The notes under the pieces are model-generated. The model saw nothing but the letters and a program-made list of their open reading frames with translations. It ran no database searches and was not told where the DNA came from. 64,000 nucleotides of DNA from Sodiomyces alkalinus F11 (lineage: Eukaryota > Ascomycota > Sordariomycetes > Glomerellales > Plectosphaerellaceae), in assembly GCF_003711515.1 (NCBI RefSeq), contig NW_021167080.1:3260155-3324154 (forward strand). Direction: 5' to 3'. A program made the translations under genes and the position numbers. This document shows positions 57,540 to 64,000 of this stretch, piece after piece. Position 1 is the first letter of the stretch. Each line of letters opens with the position of its first letter.

Positions 57540-60500
57540 GGGCCTATCCGGCCTAAAATAAATCCGAACCTTACTCTCCTTTAATTATCGTGATACGATC
57601 GTTTATATATCGATTCCTATATCGCGATAGCGTATAGGTGTTTAATAGCCTATTATTCGTTATTACGGGGATAAACTTCTTTTCGAACTCGTTTAGTGCC
57701 CGTGTTTACGCTAATAGTTCTAGCGGTTCCTAAATAGCCTTATAGTATCCTACCTATTATACTAATACTTTATATCTTAACCCTTTACCTCGCCTTTTCG
57801 TTCTCGTGTAGAGAATTTCCTGGACTTCCTATTCCTCGCCCTTAGTCGCCTCTCGAATAGGCGGGGGTTAAGGGTTATCTGCTAACTACCTTAGTAGCGG
57901 GTTATCGCCCGCGCAGCGTAATAAATCTATATAGAATCGAGGATAAATGTACGATAGTACGGTAAGCTTAACTATATACGGGCTAATCACCTTTATAACC
58001 TGGTATTTACGGTATAACTAGTCGAGTTTACGCGATAGTTAAGGGGTTAAGTAATTAGCTAGCGATAGCTAGACTAAGTCGTTTACCTTAAAACGCTCGG
58101 CTAATATACGATATCAGTATATAGACTCTTCGTTCCTTAACTATATCGATACGATCGCGGATTAGGCCAACTCTATCGCCTTTTATAAGCGGTATAGTAG
58201 GTTATAAGCCGTTAATACTCTAGGTTTTATAGGGGGCTCCTTAGTTATCTGGATCGGGTTAATAATAACTATACTCTAAGAAGAAAGGACTAAATCCTAT
58301 TATAGAGCTCTCGCGATTATTTAGGACTAGCTATATTATAGGTAATAGGCGATCCTAATTATTCTAAGTATAGTAAATAAAGGCTTATAAATAGGCTTAT
58401 ACTTCTTAGTGTATACGCTTAGTTACCTTATCGGTTTAGGGGTAGTATACTATACTAAGCTTACACGATATTCGGGTAAGCTTATAGAAATACTTCTAAA
58501 ATCTGCTTATTTAATTTAAACCTCGGTTACTAATAATCGATTAAGGTATTTTATAGAACCGGAAGTAGTAGTATAGGAATTATTCTATGTAGACTTTAGC
58601 TTTTATCGTCTTTATCGCTTTTAACGTTATAGCCTTAGTTAAGCGGTCTATAATAACTTAGAGGTAGCGCGCCTTTTTCTCGCTGGCCGGTAGTAGGTCC
58701 GTTATAAAGTCTATCGATAGGTCGTTATATATTCGTTCTAGCACGGGGAGGGGGCGTAAAAGGCCTTATTTTATATTCCTTTATATATATCCCTTTCTAT
58801 AGATATTATACTTCTGGATGAATCGTCGGATATCCTTATTTATCCTTAGCTAGAAGAAGCGACGCGCTACTAAGGCGAGAATATTTTTACGTTTAGGGTA
58901 TCCTCCAATTACTAAGTTATAGATTAATTAGATAATTCTTCCTCGTAATATTAACTCTTTAGTGGACCCGGGTACCTAGATCGCGTCTTATTCTATAACC
59001 GCTATAACTCTAGGTCTACCTTAAAAATCGTTTAGCCGTTATTAACGCTATAAACGCGAGGTAGGATTACTGTATTAGAGATTAGTTAAATATAGCGGGA
59101 TTATTCTTATTTACCTATTATATCCTAGGGCTTATTTTATTATTAACGCGAGAGGGTATCCGCTATCGTATTATCTTTTCCCTTCCGATATTCGAGCGCG
59201 AAGTCAAACTACGTAAGTTTGCCGGCTTATCGGCTCTATCGCTTTATAAGCGTTTATTTTATTATAAAGTATTTAAGGGCCTTATAGTTAGACAGGACTA
59301 TAAACTACCCCTAATTAATAAGTTCGGCCCGCTATACTACTAGGTAGCTTATAATCGCTAGTACCTCTTTATCGTGGATTAAGTAGTTATATTCTACTCT
59401 ATTAAGCTTACGAGAGTAGTATACAATTATATAGCGATTTCTGTTAGCGTTTTCCTATATTAAGCTACCTTTAAGAGCGAACCCCGAATAGTCTATTTCG
59501 ACGAAGGTCTTATTTATAGGGTCTTATTACCGAAGTATTAGTCCTTCTTAGAACCTCGCTTTTAGCTCGCGGAAAGCCGCTTCTTTATTAGGACCCTAAC
59601 GGAAAGTGTAGTCCTTTTTCGTGAGCGCTATTAACGGTACGGAAATCCCCGAAAAGTCCTTAATAAAGATCCGGTAATAATTCGTAAATCCTAGGAAGCT
59701 GCGTATACCCTTAACCGATATAGGCGCCTCTTACTCGCGAATAGCTTATAACTTCTCCGGGGCGTATAATATACCCTTCCCCGCGGTAACTATAAATCCT
59801 AGGTACTTTACTATCTTTACGCTAAACTCGTATTTTAACGGGTTTAGGTTTAGGCTAGCGTTTATAAGCGCGCGGAGTACTTACTTAACCTTCGCTTTAT
59901 AGTCGGCCTAGCTCCTACTAGAGTAAACTAGGATATCGTCGATATAAGTAGTGATAAAGTCGTCTAGGAAGCGCTATAGCGTCTTATTAATATATCGCTA
60001 GAAGGTTATTAAAGCTTTACTTATACTAAACGGGTAGATAAGCTACTTAAAAAGCCTAAACCGCGTTTAGAATATAGTCTTATACTTATATCTAGGAGCT
60101 ATCCTAATCTTATAGAAGGCGGCGACTATATTGAGCTTTATAAACTATTTCGTCTATCTTAAGTTTTATAGTGTTTTAGCGATTAGAGGAAATAGGTAAT
60201 AGTTTTACTTAGTAAGCGTGTTTAGCGCTTAGTAGTCGTAATAGAATCGGAGTCCTTTACCTAGTTTCCCTACAAAGAGAATAGGAGCCGCGGCTTCCGA
60301 GCTACTAACTCGGATACATCCTTTATCTATTAAATCGGTAAGTATTTTTCGTAATACTAAGAGTTCGTCCCTTAATATATTATAGAGCGGCCTCTAAAGA
60401 AGTAATAGTTCCTTACCGTCGCTTCCGGGTATAAGGTTTACCTTATAGTTAACTCCTAGTCGGTATAGCGGTAATTAGTTAGTCTTACTAGACGTAAATA

Positions 60501-60731
60501 GGTCGCTAAAGTCTTATAGTAGCGTTTTAGGTATAAAGTCCTTTAAGTCCGTTAATTACTTTTTATATACCGCTTTTTCGATATCCTTTAAGCTTACTCC
60601 TTAGATAAAGACTTCTTCGCCTTTCCGTTATAAGTATCGGATAATACCCGCGAATATAGATCTAGTAATTAAATAGGCGTCGCGGATAGCTTATACTCTA
60701 GTAGATTCCTTTTCGTGATAAAGTCGTATAT
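57540..60731 (-). mobile_element. Element E: Ty3/gypsy chromovirus, partial
   Basis: Minus-strand pol relic. From right to left: the RT N-terminus (EAAAPILFVGKLGKGLRFYY near 60270-60330), the RT catalytic box YIDDILVYS (about 59950-59917), RNase H, an integrase zinc domain near 58800-58870 (KDIRRFIQKYNIYRKG, Cys to Tyr), the integrase core, and a chromodomain at about 57830-57650 (EVQEIL, RYKVLV, EPLELL, ALNEFEKKF). The gag side is cut by element F at 60731 and must continue beyond it. Left limit and LTRs not identified. Confidence 0.78.
57650..57830 (-). pseudogene. Chromodomain of element E integrase
   Basis: The minus-strand frame shows the chromodomain pattern: E-V-Q-E-I-L, a basic stretch, Y-K-V-L-V-stop-W-V-G-Y, then stop-EPLELL where Trp or Gln codons became stops, then ALNEFEKKF. 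Chromodomains direct such elements to methylated-histone chromatin. Confidence 0.65.
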
Positions 60732-60990
60732 TGTCAGGTGTCTGCAGCAGTGGTTATAATAGGTCCCTAGTGTGAACCCACAGGGGTCCAGGTATACCTA
60801 GTCCGAGACCCCTTAAGGCATAAACAAAGTAATTCATTACATAGTAAACAGAATAGTCCCTCGAAGTAAATAAAGCAGCCCTCGAGGAAGTAAATAAGTA
60901 GTCCTCGAGGAGTAAAGCGTAGTCTTAAGGAGCGAGGGAGCCTCCCTCTTTTAAAGGGGAGGCCAGCGATTAATCTGACTCTTTAGCTAC
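60732..60990 (+). repeat. Element F 5' LTR (end not determined)
   Basis: Begins TGTCAGG and has normal CpA/TpG content at first, including CAGCAGTGG, ACCCACAGGGG and three CCTCGAGGA-type repeats. No second copy is in the window, so the right limit is an estimate from the change in composition and the start of the leader. Confidence 0.5.
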
Positions 60991-61149
60991 CCCTATACTT
61001 TCTTATCGTGATCCTATTATGATCCTACCTAGTTCCTTGCTTAACCCTACCTTTTTACTCTTTACGACTACCTATTTAATATTTTAATCGCTCTACCCTT
61101 TAAGGGCGCGAAGACTATTAAGGAGAGTTATTAAGATATCTAACTATTA

Positions 61150-62560
61150 CGAAATAAATAACCCTACCTTCGATTTTAACGAGGCTACTAATTAGTTTAA
61201 GCGATAGCTCCTCCATAGCGAGACCGCCTTTATAGAGGACGCCGATAAAGGGTATAACGGGAATACGCCGGGAATTAACACGGCTCTTATTCCTACCACC
61301 GCACCGGCACCTATTTCTGCCCCTGCACCCGCCCCTATTCCTGCACCTACCACTACTTCTATCGCTAGCACTACCTCTACTACTACCTTTACCCCTATTA
61401 CTATCCCCGTTCCTCCTATAGCTATAATAGGACCTGTATAGGATCCCAATCTGCCCCCGTACGTAGATATTAACCCAGCTATACTAACGGATAAATAACT
61501 AGACGAACGCGTTAAATGGATAGAGGTATAGAACCACCGTAAGCGTAAGCTCGCTTATCTTACTAAGCTCAAGGCGGATACTACTACCGTTACTACTCCC
61601 GCTACCGCCTCTATTAATCCTACTATCGATTCCCACTAAGCCGATATTACCTACTATCGTATAGCTAAACCTCGATATCGTATTATCGTAACCCTAATAG
61701 GATCCTAGTATACCCACGATATATCCACGACGTCTTCTATACACGGATCCGCTACCTAGACTAAGTTTGAGTTCCCCCTACCTAAGTAGGATAGTGTATC
61801 CTAGGCTAAGTATCGTATATTTATCTAGGAGACTAATTAGCGGTTCGACCTCGATTCTTAATCCTTTCCTACGGACGCTACGAAGAACTACTTCGTTATA
61901 TTATGCCTCCTATACTACCTTAAGAAACGCTAGCAGGCTAAACTACGATATAAGTATAATAGCGACTCAAATAGGGTTACCTGGGCCGCCCTATAAGCCT
62001 GGTTATCCTATTAGGTTAACGATAACTATACCCGTTTACGAGAAGTGGCGGTATAGATCCAAAGCGAATCTATCTTATCCTAGAGAGAGGGAGAGACCTA
62101 CGCTAAGTTTATATAACGGTGGAAAGCCCTGGAGTCGGAACTGCCGGGTAAGCTCCTAGACTAGTAGAGGATTTAGATAGTGCTAATAAGGGTGCTTCCG
62201 CCTATTCGGGACTATATAGTGTTCATAGGGGTTCCTAAGGACTACTAGGATCTAGCCACGGCCTATTATAGGGCTAAGGCTTTAACCGTTAACGACGGGC
62301 TAGCCGTTACTCGAGCAGACTTCTAGTCTAATACCTAATAACGTTATTTCCGTTCGCGTGCCCTAGGATAGGGTACCTAGACGGCCACCTACGGTTCTAC
62401 CGGTATCCCTACGCCCACCCCTATATCTACACCTATACTAGCCTCTGCTCCTAGCTACCCTATACGCCCTAGACTGTTAGTATACCTCGATACTATTACT
62501 TACTATAACTATAACTAAAAGGGGCACTACGCTACTATATACCCTAGCCCCTATACCGAG
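61150..62560 (+). pseudogene. Element F gag relic with zinc knuckle
   Basis: Plus-strand Gag frame (RIFIQETN, then ATYGSTGIPTPTPIST in a Pro/Thr linker). The CCHC knuckle at 62501-62542 has the exact C-x2-C-x4-H-x4-C spacing, but all three cysteines are now Tyr (TAC, TAT, TAC), as expected from G to A at TGC/TGT codons. Confidence 0.75.
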
Positions 62561-64000
62561 CGACGCTCGAGTAATAGTAACCCGAATACCTAACCGGTAT
62601 CTGCCGCTCGCCCTATAGTTAGCCGTGTTATAGGCGAGGTGCCTTAGGAACTATACCCGCCTCGGACTACCCCTACTACTATACTAGTAGAGGCACGCGT
62701 GTCCTTTCGCCGAGGTACGGAATAGGTGTAGACGACGGCTCTCCTTAACGGAGGCGCCGATATTAACGTTTTAGACCTGTCCTTTCTAGGGCCTAATTAG
62801 GTCCCCGAGGGGCCCCCGGTCCCGGTATCCTAGATTATAGAAGGATACATAAAGGCCACTACTCTTAGGTCTACTTATAGGATTATCGTCGCGATAGACT
62901 ATTAGAGTCGAAAAAGGGTATAACGCGCCGAGTTCCACGTTATAAATCTTACGGGCGCGAAGATTATCCTAAGGAGGCCGTGACTTATAGCTGTTAACCC
63001 TAATATTAATTAGCAGTATAGTATATAGACTTACCCCTTAACCTACGCCGAGCTTAGTATAGTTATATCACCGAGAGAACTATATAGGGCAGTTAGATAA
63101 GCTAAGTCTATCCTTACCTTAACCTATATAGGTTCTACGCGGGACCTACATATCGGCTATATTAGCCTAGTGGAAAACCCTTTAGTAGGATATACAGATA
63201 TATTCTTAGGAAACGGGGTCTACCCTAGCCTAGATAAGGACCTAGTAGCCGCCACCACGCTGCCAGTATAGTATTAAGATTTCGCTAACGTTTTTAACGT
63301 TAAAGACGCCAGGAGGCTACTAACGTATTAGTAGTAGGATCACGATATTAAGATCGAGGAAGGGAAGAAGCCGCCGTATAGTCCTATCTATCCTCTTACC
63401 GTATAAGAATTAGAGGTGCTACGTTAGTATCTATAGGATACCGTTACGAAGAGATAGATTAGACCGTCTACTAGCCCGTCCGGTGCCCCTATTTTGTTTA
63501 TACCTAAGAAGGGTAGTAAGCTACGCCTTTATATAAACTATAAAGGGTTAAATAAGGTAACTGTTAAGGATTATACCCCCTTTCCCCTAATCCACGAAAT
63601 CCTAGATCGGTTATCGTTAGCGTAGTACTATACTAAGCTAGACCTTAAAGGTACGTACTATCGGTTACGGATTCGGGAGGGCGATAAGTGGAAGATAGCG
63701 TTCCGGACGAAATACGGCTATTACGAGTATCTTATAATACTATTCGTCTTTATAAACGCCCTTACGAGCTTTTAGCACTATATTAATTAGGCGTTAACGG
63801 GTCTTATTAATACTATTGACGTTATATACCTTAACGATATCCTTATCTATAGTAAGGACTTAGTTACCTACCGCGTATATATCCGCGAGGTCCTTATAAG
63901 GCTTAGGTAGTAGTCCCTATATACTAACCCCGATAAGTGCGAGTTTAAAACTAGGGATATAGAATTCCTCGGTTTTATCTATAGTCTAGATAGGGTATGT
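62560..64000 (+). pseudogene. Element F protease-reverse transcriptase relic
   Basis: The protease region precedes RT. RT motifs are strongly conserved from about 63470 to 63852, with stops at Gln or Trp positions and the first catalytic aspartate of YxDD changed to Asn. Incomplete at the window end. Confidence 0.75.

Larger units (their letters stand above)
60732..64000 (+). mobile_element. Element F: Ty3/gypsy retrotransposon, truncated by window end
   Basis: Starts with an LTR-like end, TGTCAGGTGTCTGCAGCAG, at 60732 inside element E. On the plus strand: a Gag relic (61150-62550), protease region, and a reverse transcriptase with [20 protein letters not shown] near 63475, KLDLKGTYYRLRIREGDKW near 63640 and the catalytic box YLNDILIYS near 63825-63852 (family YxDD). 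Stops at Gln and Trp show RIP. The rest of pol and the 3' LTR lie beyond the window. Confidence 0.8.

Noticed and set aside
30870..64000. AT-rich repeat block as a centromere
   Set aside because: Nested RIP-mutated transposons fit a centromere but also any heterochromatic island. Nothing in the sequence identifies the centromere; CENP-A mapping would be needed.
30870..64000. CRISPR-like or phage-like systems
   Set aside because: The regular repeats here are coding minisatellites and LTRs. The gene content is eukaryotic, and no spacer-repeat pattern or cas-like gene is present.

Overview
This window comes from a filamentous ascomycete (Pezizomycotina; several intergenic motifs suggest Sordariomycetes, which is inference). 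The evidence is many short introns with GT-AG borders and CTRAY branch sites, typical fungal genes (SCON-2/MET30, ATG17, deuterolysin, twinfilin), and a repeat block mutated by repeat-induced point mutation (RIP).

The left half (1-30.7 kb) is ordinary gene space. In order it holds: the 3' end of an FMN-dependent alpha-hydroxyacid dehydrogenase (+); a six-exon MFS drug transporter (-); a secreted M35 deuterolysin (-); a formyltetrahydrofolate deformylase (+); twinfilin (+); the mitochondrial succinate/fumarate carrier (-), with one probable GC-AG intron; the sulfur-control F-box/WD40 protein SCON-2/MET30 (-); the autophagy scaffold ATG17 (+); a hypothetical two-span membrane protein (+); a membrane-anchored PhoD-like phosphatase (-); and a bacterial-type Mg2+ P-type ATPase (-). 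These are independent housekeeping or accessory genes. I see no biosynthetic cluster. Exon borders were inferred by matching splice signals to reading frame and family expectation.

The right half (30.7-64 kb) has no intact gene. It is a block of nested retrotransposons in which CpA and TpG are almost gone, TpA is very common and CpG is kept, so glutamine and tryptophan codons have become stops. A Ty1/copia element (B, minus strand, 30870-54736, 5-bp target duplication GTATT, 274-bp LTRs) was broken by three later insertions: an LTR element with a gag-like frame and no visible polymerase (C, 33180-38015, duplication TAGAC); a second copia copy of the same family (A, plus strand, 38261-44693, 287-bp LTRs); and a Tad-type LINE (D, minus strand, 44750-50940, 8-bp duplication GTATTATC). 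With the insertions removed, B is about 6.4 kb, matching the 6433 bp of A. To the right lie an unclassified repeat with a plus-strand coding relic, a chromodomain Ty3/gypsy element (E, minus), and a second gypsy element (F, plus) that interrupts E and runs off the window.

The most notable observations are the readable order of the nested insertions, two of which fell into one coding minisatellite of the host element; the very different RIP loads of neighbouring elements and LTRs; the polymerase-less element C; and a copia primer site that fits the anticodon arm of initiator tRNA-Met.
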